64,000 bases of DNA from Streptococcus sp. HMSC072G04 (GTDB lineage: Bacteria > Bacillota > Bacilli > Lactobacillales > Streptococcaceae): the NCBI RefSeq assembly GCF_001813295.1, contig NZ_KV812027.1, forward strand, positions 1 through 64,000, read 5' to 3'. The notes beneath the pieces are model-generated. The model did not search any database. It saw nothing but the letters and a program-made list of their open reading frames with translations, and was not told the origin of the DNA. Below, one piece after another: positions 33,254 through 43,607 of this stretch (its first letter is position 1; each line of letters opens with the position of its first letter). A program made the position numbers and the translations under genes.

Positions 33254-36200
33254 AAGCTTGATTCAATTTCCTTTGTTTGAGTAAACTTCTTAGGAATGAA
33301 GATATTGGCAACCGCCAAAAGTCCGAAGAAGACCAACAATCCGAAGAAGACGCCGATACCGGCTGTTTGTCCATCAAAGTAACCCGCAAACTGTCCTTCT
33401 AAAATAGAAAGGAGGTTGACATTTTTCACCAGTGCTGGAAGGCCTGACAAGGTCGCAGTCGTTCCGATCGCACTTGATAGGTAGACGTAGCTGATCAACA
33501 TGAAGAAGGCTAGTCCCATTCCAATCACACGGAAGTGTTTCAAGAGAAGGTATTGCAGTTGTACCAAGACAAAGCTTGCTAGAACCGCTAAGAATACCCA
33601 AGAAGGTACATATTCACGACCAACAGAGAGTTGGATACTTGAAATCATTCCGATCACCAGTCCAAGGATGAGAGAGAGTCCCACAAGGACACCGACAGAC
33701 AAGAGATCTGATTCTTGCAAACGATCCAATTTGAAACGGTCCTTAACCTTACGGATGATTGGCTGAGTCGCAAAGAGATAAGCTGTAAAGAGGCTCAAGA
33801 CTTCCAACATAAAGATCCAGATAAATGGACGGTAGACGTTGATGGTCGCTTTCACAGAAGAAGATTTCTCTGCGACTGGATTTGACAAGAAGTCGAGCAA
33901 GACTTCATTCGGCACTCCGTTTTCATAGGCATTGTTGAAGACCTTACGGAAGGCTTCAACGAAGTTCCCATTTTCAGACAATTCCTTGTCGAATTCACCC
34001 ATCAAACTTTCCGCATTGCTAGACAATTTCTCTGTATTGCCTTGGGCTTTTTCCAATTCTTTGTTCAATTGACTAAAGATTTCATTGGTAGAGTTAGCCG
34101 CTTCTACATTGCTACGAGACGAGCTCTTAACGCCTTCTGTCGAGCTCAATAATGACGTGTATTCAGAACCAAGGGCTGACAAATCTGCATCGGTCTTGGT
34201 TTGAGCCTGTGTCACTGTTTCTTGTGCAGCTGAGATAGCTTCTAAGCGTTTTTGAAGATCAGCATATTGCGTCAATTGATCGTTGATATTTTGGGTTAGA
34301 TCTTTGTTAGTATTTTCGATTGCTTGAAGATTGGCCTGCAATTGTGGTCCCAAGTCTTGCAACTGTTGGAGTGTACCGTCTAACTGGGCTTTCACACTCT
34401 TCGTTGCATCCCCAGATTCATCAGTTTCAATACTCTTACGGTAGTCCTTCATGTTACTTGAAACAGCAGCCTTCACGATGTCGACCAAAGCGTTTGTCAA
34501 ATCCATATCTTCGATTGGATCATAGAGTGAATGACGATCTCCCTTTTCATCTTTTGGATAGTAGGCATCGATCAATGCTCCTGTGCGTTGATAATCCAGA
34601 GCAATTTCACTAGCTTTCGATGCATAGTTAGCGACAGCTGTTTTCAAATCTTCTGCAGATACGGTCACACTAGTTGAAGGAACCCCATTCACAAGGACTT
34701 CAACATCAATCGCGCTTGGCATAGCTCCTCCATCTTCAACAAGGTGAATTTGAATTTGTTTGCCATCTTTTAGTTCGACTTCCTGCTCACCACTGCCTGC
34801 ATAAGTCTGTCCATCATAGGTCCAAGTATCAACCTTGACTCCTGCAGGTACTTGAATGCTAACTTTTTGTTTTCCAGATTTAGCATTAAGAACATCCGCA
34901 ACTGCCGTTGATTTGGCATCCACTTCTGCAGCCAATCGTTTTAATTCATCGGCATTCCCTTTTGCTTGCGCCTTCGTTCCAGCAAAAGCACTATCAAAAT
35001 CAATCGCTGCGTTGAGATTCCCATACTTATTCAGATTCAGACTAGCAGGATCTAAAGACGGAAGCTTTTCAATTGCTTGACGAATGTCATCATCCGCTTT
35101 ATCTCGAGCCTTGCTGATAGTTTCGATTTTTGGCTTTCCAAGCAAGGTACGAAGAGTGACTTTGTCTCCTTCTTTTAGACCATAGTAGTCAAGGATCTTC
35201 GCTTTTACAGAAGACTCGATGTTATTTTCGTGCTCATCTAATTTGTCGCGTTCTGCCTTGATCCCTTTTTCGAGGTCTGCCACACGATCATTCACATCTT
35301 TTGTCAAACCTGCATAGGTCTTGGTCCCTGAAGCATCTCCTTCTGTTTCAGTTGGTTGACTCAATTGTTTGGTAATTGCTTCTTGGTTTTGTTGTAGATT
35401 CTTATACAACTCTTGGGTCTTTTCACTGACAACAGACTGGTTCATAGACATCAGCTGGTTCATGAACTCTTCATGGCTGATCTTGTCCTCAGAGCGTTGC
35501 TTGATCAATGTGTCGAAGTTTTGACCGTACTGATCCTGAGATTGGGTCAATTGATCAAAAGCCTGTGTATAAGACTCAAGGACTGTCTTCAAGGCATTAT
35601 TCGACTCAACAGATGACGCAGACAAGCTATAGAGACTTGGGAAGATATTCTTGGAATCCAAGGCCGAATCCAGCAAGTTGCTTCGGTATGAACCAATGTT
35701 GGTCGATTGGATCTTGTTACTTGTTTCCACGTTCTTCTGAGCTGTATAGAGGTTGCTCAAAATGCTGACCATATACATATCAACCAACTGGCTATTCAAG
35801 TCTGAAACGATATCTTTAGCGACTTTATTGGCTTCGTTTTCAACCTGAGAATTTCCAGCCGCATTGACCTTATACGTCACCGTGGTCTTCTCTGCATTAA
35901 CCGCATTCACTTCCAAGACCTTCTCTGAGAAGTCACTTGGAATGACAATCATCAACTGGTACTTGCCATCTGCAAGCCCTGACTCAGCGGCTCCACGAGG
36001 GAGTACAGACCAGTTTTGCGAATTATCCCGTTCGATATTCTTTACATAGCTAGCCCCAAGGTTGTATTCTTTATCATTCAGTTTGACCGCCTTGTCTTCA
36101 TTGACAACCGCAATATTAAGCTTGGTGTTTTCTGTCGTTTGTACGGTCTTGGCTTCGTTTTGCTTTTGGTCCTTTTGAACCGTCGTATAAAGACCCACTA

Positions 36201-36267
36201 CAGATCCCATCAAAAGGAGCACAACTGCACTCTGACCGATGTATTTTAACCATTTTTTCTTTTTCAC
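33250..36267 (-). CDS. esaA: T7SSb component EsaA (YueB/Pip-like)
   Basis: A 1005-aa polytopic membrane protein: one N-terminal TM (about 9-28), a long extracellular, coiled-coil-rich region (about 35-800) with many Gln/Glu/Lys heptads, and five to six TM segments at the C-terminus (about 812-1000). This matches the EsaA/YueB family, in which the extracellular arrow-shaped domain also serves as a phage receptor in Bacillus and Lactococcus. The start is GTG with AAAAGG upstream. It is separated from esxA by 137 bp with two hairpins. Confidence 0.95.
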   Translation of the reverse strand: MKKKKWLKYIGQSAVVLLLMGSVVGLYTTVQKDQKQNEAKTVQTTENTKLNIAVVNEDKAVKLNDKEYNLGASYVKNIERDNSQNWSVLPRGAAESGLADGKYQLMIVIPSDFSEKVLEVNAVNAEKTTVTYKVNAAGNSQVENEANKVAKDIVSDLNSQLVDMYMVSILSNLYTAQKNVETSNKIQSTNIGSYRSNLLDSALDSKNIFPSLYSLSASSVESNNALKTVLESYTQAFDQLTQSQDQYGQNFDTLIKQRSEDKISHEEFMNQLMSMNQSVVSEKTQELYKNLQQNQEAITKQLSQPTETEGDASGTKTYAGLTKDVNDRVADLEKGIKAERDKLDEHENNIESSVKAKILDYYGLKEGDKVTLRTLLGKPKIETISKARDKADDDIRQAIEKLPSLDPASLNLNKYGNLNAAIDFDSAFAGTKAQAKGNADELKRLAAEVDAKSTAVADVLNAKSGKQKVSIQVPAGVKVDTWTYDGQTYAGSGEQEVELKDGKQIQIHLVEDGGAMPSAIDVEVLVNGVPSTSVTVSAEDLKTAVANYASKASEIALDYQRTGALIDAYYPKDEKGDRHSLYDPIEDMDLTNALVDIVKAAVSSNMKDYRKSIETDESGDATKSVKAQLDGTLQQLQDLGPQLQANLQAIENTNKDLTQNINDQLTQYADLQKRLEAISAAQETVTQAQTKTDADLSALGSEYTSLLSSTEGVKSSSRSNVEAANSTNEIFSQLNKELEKAQGNTEKLSSNAESLMGEFDKELSENGNFVEAFRKVFNNAYENGVPNEVLLDFLSNPVAEKSSSVKATINVYRPFIWIFMLEVLSLFTAYLFATQPIIRKVKDRFKLDRLQESDLLSVGVLVGLSLILGLVIGMISSIQLSVGREYVPSWVFLAVLASFVLVQLQYLLLKHFRVIGMGLAFFMLISYVYLSSAIGTTATLSGLPALVKNVNLLSILEGQFAGYFDGQTAGIGVFFGLLVFFGLLAVANIFIPKKFTQTKEIESSL

Positions 36268-36302
36268 TTCTATACCTTTTCCTTTTTCTAATTCATAGAT
36301 AC

Positions 36303-36341
36303 AAAATAGGGGTTAGGAATTAAGAATCTAACCCCTATTTT
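36303..36341 (-). terminator. Terminator between esxA and esaA
   Basis: A 14-bp perfect stem (36303-36316 with 36328-36341) with T-rich 3' side on minus. It probably lowers read-through into esaA. Confidence 0.8.
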
Positions 36342-36362
36342 CTATATATCAAAAGACAAAAG

Positions 36363-36392
36363 GGTGATCTACCTACAAGAAGTAAGATCACC
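36363..36392 (-). terminator. Hairpin just 3' of esxA
   Basis: Inverted repeat GGTGATCT/AGATCACC (36363-36370 with 36385-36392), 12 bp after the stop codon. It lacks a strong T-run and may protect the esxA mRNA end. Confidence 0.45.
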
Positions 36393-36404
36393 TCCAAGAC
36401 TATC

Positions 36405-36692
36405 TTAGTGGATTTGTGCAGCGATATCTTGGTCAGTTTGTTCAACGATATCAGCAACTTTGATCAATTGAGCGTTGATGTCTTCCAACAATTGAGCGAA
36501 TTGTTTGATTTTTGGAGACAATTCGTTGAATTGTGCTTCAAAGCTATCAAATGCAGATCCATCCCAGTTTGCGTCGATGACTTGTTGTTCATGAGTCAAA
36601 GTGTTAAGGATTTGATCGATTTCTTGAGAACCTTGTGAATAGCGTTGTGCTGATTGACGTAGTTCTTCCGGAGTTAATTTAATTTGAGCCAT
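36405..36692 (-). CDS. esxA: WXG100 protein EsxA
   Basis: A 95-aa secreted T7SS protein, helix-turn-helix hairpin with the W-x-G turn as WDG near residue 44. It is a dimeric substrate that is also needed for the machine. It heads the canonical locus; RBS AAGGAG precedes the ATG. Its promoter lies about 120 bp upstream and hairpins follow the gene, so it is likely made in excess over the downstream membrane components. Confidence 0.96.
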   Translation of the reverse strand: MAQIKLTPEELRQSAQRYSQGSQEIDQILNTLTHEQQVIDANWDGSAFDSFEAQFNELSPKIKQFAQLLEDINAQLIKVADIVEQTDQDIAAQIH

Positions 36693-37168
36693 ATGTTTCT
36701 CCTTTTGGGCTGATACCCTAATATTTTTTTCATAAACAATACATTTAGTACGAATTAGTAAAAATCCAAAAAACTGTATATTTACCTTTTCACTCCCTAT
36801 TTGTATTATTTACTTAAAGATATCTTAATGAAATATTGCGAGAAAGTCAAGTTTTGAGCCCCAACTGATAAAATATTGTAACTTTGTTACATTTTTGAAA
36901 TAATTTGTTATACAAACGTAACATATATCTGAAATTCCTTGCCCCAGTAGTCTCCAACTAGTATTATTTCTGATAAGAAAAGAAGACACTCTGTCCTGTT
37001 ATATTAACTCGACACATAGATAAAAAATGTTGATTTTAGGTGATTTTAGATACAATCTTTGATGATTTTTGTATATTTTTTCATTTTTAAAACTTTTATG
37101 GTATAATGAAACCTGTTCAAAACTTGTTTCATACAAGATCGAACACCATTAACCTATAAGGAGTATAT
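36693..37168. other. Divergent intergenic region between esxA and a lipoprotein gene
   Basis: A 476-bp gap with two divergent promoters: esxA at 36822-36850 and, on plus, an extended -10 TGGTATAAT (37099-37107). The plus -10 overlaps the start of an inverted repeat ATGAAAC/GTTTCAT (37106-37112 with 37126-37132). The palindrome TGTAAC-TTT-GTTACA lies between. No RNA gene or open frame is evident. Confidence 0.6.
36822..36850 (-). promoter_or_regulatory. esxA: esxA/T7SS promoter
   Basis: Minus-strand -35 TTGACT (36845-36850), 17-bp spacer, -10 TAAGAT (36822-36827). About 27 bp upstream of the -35 lies the palindrome TGTAAC-TTT-GTTACA (36877-36891), and a further GTAACA lies at 36918-36923. Confidence 0.65.
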
Positions 37169-37720
37169 ATGAAAAAATTTCTACTTGCCTCTGTCTGTCT
37201 ACTAGCTCTTACCGCTTGTAGCCAAGGCCAACAAGGCAAAGGAACTACTGCCGCTTCTTCCAAGCAAGAGGCCACTCAAAACAAAAAGGAGCAAGTCCAA
37301 ACCAAGACCTTTGTTCGTGACCTCGGTGATCACTACCAAAACAAAATTCAAATTGGCTACAAGAATGAGGAAATTGTCTCTTTTACTTTCCTTAGTTTTG
37401 AACCCATTTCCTCAGATTTGCAAGACATGGATCTTCCTGAATTAAAGGAAATCTACCAAGAAGAATTAGAACATAGCGATATCTATAAAACCTTAAATGG
37501 TAAGCCTGGACTTAGCTTCCGCATTCAAATTTCAAAAGATAAACAATCCTATGCTAAAGTCTTACAGGCTGACTTCTCAAAAATCAAGAAAGATGAGTTT
37601 GCTACCATCTACGGAGATCAAGGGGAGGAAGAAAGAGCCGAGTTCAAGAAATACCTCAATGGCAAACCTCAAGATCTCTTTACCTATTTCAAAGATCAAG
37701 GTCTCAAAGAAGAAAAATAA
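37169..37720 (+). CDS. Small lipoprotein next to the T7SS locus
   Basis: A 183-aa lipoprotein: signal peptide, lipobox LTAC (Cys17), a Ser/Gln/Lys-rich linker (about 18-45), then a soluble strand/helix domain (RDLGDHYQNKIQIGY ... TYFKDQGLK). It may belong to the YehR/DUF1307-like group of small Firmicute lipoproteins, but the match is weak. AAGGAG precedes the ATG. It is divergent from esxA, and its terminator is shared with proS. No role in secretion can be asserted. Confidence 0.75.
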   Translation: MKKFLLASVCLLALTACSQGQQGKGTTAASSKQEATQNKKEQVQTKTFVRDLGDHYQNKIQIGYKNEEIVSFTFLSFEPISSDLQDMDLPELKEIYQEELEHSDIYKTLNGKPGLSFRIQISKDKQSYAKVLQADFSKIKKDEFATIYGDQGEEERAEFKKYLNGKPQDLFTYFKDQGLKEEK

Positions 37721-37774
37721 AAAGAGCTTCCTGAGTTTCATCACCACACTGGTGAGGGCTCAGAAAGCTTTTTC
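37721..37774. terminator. Bidirectional terminator between a lipoprotein gene and proS
   Basis: A long stem (AGCTT-CTGAG with CTCAG-AAGCT) containing an inner hairpin TCACC-ACACT-GGTGA, with A- and T-runs on both sides. Confidence 0.85.
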
Positions 37775-39640
<1,866 letters not shown>

Positions 39641-40900
39641 CTATTTCAAAAATAATTTCATAATATCATTCCAGGTGACAGCAATCATCAAAATAACCAT
39701 TACAGCTACACCTGCAAGCGTCATGTAGGTTTCTACTTCCTGTTTCAGTGGCTTTCTCCGGACGACCTCGATCAAATTGATCAAGATTTTCCCGCCATCC
39801 AAAGCGGGAATCGGGATTAGATTGAAGATCCCAATATTAATAGAGAGCATGGCCATAAGAGATAAGACTGCTGGAATCCCTAATTGAGCAGCTTGTGAGC
39901 TGGCATTGTAGATGGCGACCGGACCACCCAGTTTATTGAGACTAAAGTGGAAAATGATATCTTTCAAAGCTCCCAAAATCCGTGTCGCTGTATTCCAGGT
40001 ATCTGTAAAACCAGACAAGAGTTTATCCACAAATCCTGTCTTGAGGCCATTTGTCACACCCAAATAGTAACGATTCCCTGACTTGGTTGGCTTCACTTTG
40101 ACTTCTTTTTCTTGGCCGTCTGTTTTGATTTTCAGGGTCAATTCAGGAGCCGTCTTGCTGTCCTTGGTTGCTTTTTCGACAGCATCTGTCAGCTCATCCC
40201 AGTTGCTAACGGTATCGTTATTGACTTGAAGGATCTGAACATTGCTTTTGACACCGACCTTAGCCAGCGCCCCATCGGGTGCCACCTGAACATTGTTGCT
40301 GTAGTAGTCAATCGCACCGCCTCGCATAAAAGCTAGAAGTGAGTAGACGACAATACTGAGGATAAAGTTGTTCATAGGACCCGCAAAGTTGGTGATCAAC
40401 CGTCCCCAAATGCTGGCATTCTGATACTGAACATCTCTCGGTGCAATCCGCACCTCTGTCCCATCTTCCTCAACGATGGTCGCATCATGATCGACATCAT
40501 AAGTCTTGGTCTCATCGAGAACCAAGCCTGTAATTTCCAGTTTGTCTTCAAAGTCAAACTGGGTAACATTCATGGGAAGGGCTGTCTGATCCAGATTCTT
40601 TCCTGAAAGATTGATCCGGACAACCTTGCTAACCTCATTTAGCGTCAAGCTGACAGGTGTTCCGGTTTTAATCTCAGTTGTATCCTCACCCCAGCCAGCC
40701 ATACGAACATAGCCACCTAAAGGTAGAATGCGAATCGTATAGGCTGTTCCATCTTGACCAATATGGGCAAAGATCTTGGGACCCATCCCGATCGAGAATT
40801 CTCGCACCAGGATGCCCGATTTTTTTGCAAAATAGAAATGACCAAACTCGTGAACGAGAACGATCACTCCAAAAATAACAATAAAGGCAATAAACTGCAT
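39641..40900 (-). CDS. rseP: Site-2 intramembrane metalloprotease RseP/Eep
   Basis: A 419-aa zinc protease with HEFGH (His17, Glu18, His21) in the first TM, one PDZ domain (about 190-280) and the second active-site motif PIPALDGGK near residue 365. About four TM segments. In streptococci Eep processes lipoprotein signal peptides, peptide pheromones and anti-sigma-like substrates (established). It lies in the conserved block between cdsA and proS. Confidence 0.95.
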   Translation of the reverse strand: MQFIAFIVIFGVIVLVHEFGHFYFAKKSGILVREFSIGMGPKIFAHIGQDGTAYTIRILPLGGYVRMAGWGEDTTEIKTGTPVSLTLNEVSKVVRINLSGKNLDQTALPMNVTQFDFEDKLEITGLVLDETKTYDVDHDATIVEEDGTEVRIAPRDVQYQNASIWGRLITNFAGPMNNFILSIVVYSLLAFMRGGAIDYYSNNVQVAPDGALAKVGVKSNVQILQVNNDTVSNWDELTDAVEKATKDSKTAPELTLKIKTDGQEKEVKVKPTKSGNRYYLGVTNGLKTGFVDKLLSGFTDTWNTATRILGALKDIIFHFSLNKLGGPVAIYNASSQAAQLGIPAVLSLMAMLSINIGIFNLIPIPALDGGKILINLIEVVRRKPLKQEVETYMTLAGVAVMVILMIAVTWNDIMKLFLK

Positions 40901-40936
40901 CGTTCTATACGTGGTTTCCTTTCTATTTCTTCTGTC

Positions 40937-41740
40937 TTAGAACAAACCCAAGAAATGCATCAAGGGAAAGACAAAAATCAAACTATCAAAGCGGTCTAGA
41001 ACACCACCATGTCCTGGAATAAATTTCCCAGAATCTTTCACACCGAAATGGCGTTTAATCGCGCTCTCTACCAGATCTCCAAACTGACCTGCGATACTAA
41101 AGAGGATGGTAAAGAAGATCATAGCAAGAAAACCATGTCCACCTGCCACAGAGCGATCCACGATCATATAGATCACAGTTACCGCAACTGCAGACAAGAT
41201 TCCCCCAAGACTGCCTTCAATCGTTTTATTAGGAGAAACCGCAGGCATGAGCTTGCGTTTCCCAAACCGGCTTCCTACCAGATAAGCACCTGAATCTGTA
41301 GCCCAGACAATAAAGAGGGCTAACAAAACCTTATCAATACCAGCGATTCGCGCATCTACTAAGGAATGGAAGCCGAGTCCAACATAAAAGCTGGACGCAA
41401 TGGGGTAGACCACATCTTCATAATTATAATTCTGAGCAAGAACAGTTGTCCCCATGAGAATCAAGACAACCAGACCATAGGCAATCATATTGCCATCTGC
41501 TGGAAGGTAAGGGAGGTAGTCCTCGATCGGCAAAGTCAGGACGAAGGCCGCTAACATGGCTAGCGCTCCTTCAAAAGTCGCTGTCTCAAGCCCCTTCATC
41601 TTGAGCAATTCATGAACCCCTAGCATGGCGATCAAGCCAATCACAATCTGGAAGAATACCCCTCCAACCATTACTGTTGGAATGAAAAAGAGCAGGGCAA
41701 TTCCTCCAAAAATCACACGTTTTTGTAAATCTTTCGTCAT
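40937..41740 (-). CDS. cdsA: Phosphatidate cytidylyltransferase CdsA
   Basis: A 267-aa polytopic membrane enzyme that makes CDP-diacylglycerol from phosphatidic acid and CTP. It has about eight TM segments and the C-terminal CdsA signature SAIKRHFGVKDSGKFIPGHGG with VLDRFDS. Two adjacent ATGs are possible; the second (41740) gives the best spacing from AGGAG. It follows uppS closely. Confidence 0.96.
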   Translation of the reverse strand: MTKDLQKRVIFGGIALLFFIPTVMVGGVFFQIVIGLIAMLGVHELLKMKGLETATFEGALAMLAAFVLTLPIEDYLPYLPADGNMIAYGLVVLILMGTTVLAQNYNYEDVVYPIASSFYVGLGFHSLVDARIAGIDKVLLALFIVWATDSGAYLVGSRFGKRKLMPAVSPNKTIEGSLGGILSAVAVTVIYMIVDRSVAGGHGFLAMIFFTILFSIAGQFGDLVESAIKRHFGVKDSGKFIPGHGGVLDRFDSLIFVFPLMHFLGLF

Positions 41741-41749
41741 CATCTTCTC

Positions 41750-42499
41750 CTAAACACCACCAAATCTCCGATGGCGATGGCTATATTCTACTATGGCACT
41801 TCGTAGTGCTTCCTCTCCAAAATCTGGCCACATCACATCTGTGAAATACAACTCACTATAAGCAGCCTGCCAAGGAAGGAAATTACTCAAACGGATCTCT
41901 CCGCTGGTACGAATAATCAAATCCGGATCCCTTAGGACACGTGGCAAACTCTCGGTATAGAGAGAATCTGCGATCATCTCTTCTGTGATATCTTCTGGAC
42001 TAAACTTCGCATCCAAGACTTCTTGGGCGATCTGCTTCACAGCCTGAGTGATCTCTGCACGTCCACCATAATTGAGTGCGAAATTCAGGATCAAGCCTGT
42101 ATTGAGATGGGTCATCGCTTCTGCTCTTTCCAAAGCCTCCAGCGTTTCTTTTGGTAATTTCTTGGTGTCACCAATCATTTGAATCTTGACATTGTTGCGA
42201 TGCAATTCGGGGAAGAAACGATCATAAAATTCGACCGGCAAGTGCATGATGAACTTGACTTCATCTTCAGGGCGTGTCCAGTTTTCCGTAGAAAAGGCAT
42301 AGACAGTCAAGACCTGAACCCCCATATTTTTTGCTGCAATCGTCACTTCTTGGAGAGCTTCCATCCCTGCCTTATGACCGAAGACGCGCGGTTGCATCCG
42401 CTTTTTCGCCCAGCGACCATTACCATCCATAATGATCCCAATGTGTTTCGGGACTTCTAAAGGTATCTCGATTTTTTCTTTTTTCTTAAAACGAAACAT
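41750..42499 (-). CDS. uppS: Undecaprenyl diphosphate synthase
   Basis: A 249-aa cis-prenyltransferase making the C55 carrier lipid for cell-wall synthesis. Conserved HIGIIMDGNGRWA (catalytic Asp) near residue 20, VYAFSTENWTRP near 80, and the C-terminal DLIIRTSGEIRLSNFLPWQ motif. First gene of the uppS-cdsA-rseP-proS operon, with an extended -10 (TGGTATAAT, about 42532-42540) upstream. Confidence 0.97.
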   Translation of the reverse strand: MFRFKKKEKIEIPLEVPKHIGIIMDGNGRWAKKRMQPRVFGHKAGMEALQEVTIAAKNMGVQVLTVYAFSTENWTRPEDEVKFIMHLPVEFYDRFFPELHRNNVKIQMIGDTKKLPKETLEALERAEAMTHLNTGLILNFALNYGGRAEITQAVKQIAQEVLDAKFSPEDITEEMIADSLYTESLPRVLRDPDLIIRTSGEIRLSNFLPWQAAYSELYFTDVMWPDFGEEALRSAIVEYSHRHRRFGGV

Positions 42500-42531
42500 G
42501 TTTTTCTACCTATTTCAATATTTATCGCTTC

Positions 42532-42540
42532 ATTATACCA
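42532..42540 (-). promoter_or_regulatory. uppS: Extended -10 of the uppS operon
   Basis: TGGTATAAT on minus, about 35 bp before the uppS start; no good -35 seen. Confidence 0.55.
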
Positions 42541-42622
42541 TAAATCCCCATAAAATAGGGACTCTGGCCTCTTTTTTGAACCAGCAAGGCTTTCCTTCAT
42601 CACATCGTCCTATTTGCCCACC

Positions 42623-42645
42623 AAAAAAGAGGCCTTTGCCTCTTC
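42623..42645 (-). terminator. yajC terminator
   Basis: Stem AAGAGGC/GCCTCTT (42627-42633 with 42638-42644) and T-run on minus, just after the yajC stop. Confidence 0.78.
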
Positions 42646-42653
42646 TTTGATGA

Positions 42654-42980
42654 TTATTCTTCGATGGCTGAATCAGCATCTGAGCTAGCACCTTCTGTAG
42701 CAGTGGCTGAGATTCCTTCTGATACAGGAAGAACTGTTTTGATCGCTCCCAATTCAAAGGTCAGGTAGACACCATCAACATCCAAGACAACGGTCTTGCG
42801 GTCTGTATCGACTTCATCGATGGTTCCGTACAAGCCACCAATCGTGATGACTTCATTTCCTTTTTGAAGTTTATTCAAACTTTCCATCCGTTTTTGGTAC
42901 TGTTTCTTTTGGCTACGGCTCATGAAGTACATCAAACTGACCATAAGAACGAGCATAATTAGCAAACTTCCGCCTTGCAT
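42654..42980 (-). CDS. yajC: Preprotein translocase accessory subunit YajC
   Basis: A 108-aa protein with an N-terminal TM (about 6-22) followed by MSRSQKKQYQKRMESLNKLQKG, then a small beta domain (GNEVITIGGLYGTI) typical of YajC, and an acidic Ala/Ser tail. It associates with SecDF/SecYEG in other bacteria. AAGGAG precedes the ATG; own terminator. Confidence 0.93.
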   Translation of the reverse strand: MQGGSLLIMLVLMVSLMYFMSRSQKKQYQKRMESLNKLQKGNEVITIGGLYGTIDEVDTDRKTVVLDVDGVYLTFELGAIKTVLPVSEGISATATEGASSDADSAIEE

Positions 42981-43110
42981 ATGTTTCTCCTTTAATTTTC
43001 ATATATGCTATACTATATCAAATTTCGCCCGTCTTTTCAAGTTTTCCCATCCTCTTCAAGTAAAATCAGACTCCAGTCTCAGAGAGGAGGCAAGTTTTGA
43101 TGAAAAAGAA

Positions 43111-43130
43111 AAAAACCACGAAAAGTGGGC
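43111..43130 (-). terminator. Weak terminator of the small HTH gene
   Basis: A short stem CCAC-GAAAA-GTGG followed by T7 on minus, directly after the gene at 43137. Confidence 0.45.
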
Positions 43131-43136
43131 TACTGA

Positions 43137-43382
43137 CTAGTCAATCGTAATGCCATACTTTTCATGATTCTCATCATACCAATCAATCAAGGCCAAAGCC
43201 GTTTGATAGGTAATATTTTTGATTTTACTCGTTCCCTTCGTCAAAGTCGCTAAGCTCATTTTGCTGATGTTTGTTTCAGTTGCGACACGATAGCTCGTCA
43301 AGCGACCGTCAACCATCAGTTGAACAACGGCTTCCACTTTTCTGTATTCGGGAGTTGAGTAGATATCAATTGTATTGCTCAT
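43137..43382 (-). CDS. Small HTH-like regulator (81 aa)
   Basis: An 81-aa protein. The stretch VVQLMVDGRLTSYRVATETNISKMSLATLTKGTSKI looks like a lambda-Cro/XRE-type helix-turn-helix, followed by a C-terminal helix (TYQTALALIDWYDENHEKY). I chose the ATG at 43382 over an upstream TTG. TATAAT-like DNA lies about 40 bp upstream. It is flanked by yajC and clpL but co-oriented with its own terminator. Target unknown; clpL upstream is a possible candidate because its promoter lacks CtsR boxes. Confidence 0.7.
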   Translation of the reverse strand: MSNTIDIYSTPEYRKVEAVVQLMVDGRLTSYRVATETNISKMSLATLTKGTSKIKNITYQTALALIDWYDENHEKYGITID

Positions 43383-43550
43383 CTTACTTCCATTCCTCAA
43401 ATTTTATTCTTGTATAGATTATATACTTATTTTCTTTATTTATTAATAATTTTGCTCAAATTGGATTAATTTCACTAATTATTGATGTTTTTTTAGCTCA
43501 AATAGGAGGATTTTGGCCTTATACGGCGAATAATTTCCCCCAGGTGGGAA

Positions 43551-43590
43551 GAAAAAATAAAGACTGCTATATGATAGCAGTCTCTATTTT
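43551..43590 (-). terminator. clpL terminator
   Basis: A 10-bp perfect stem (43561-43570 with 43574-43583) and T-run on minus. Confidence 0.88.
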
Positions 43591-43607
43591 TCACAAACTA
43601 ATTCGCC

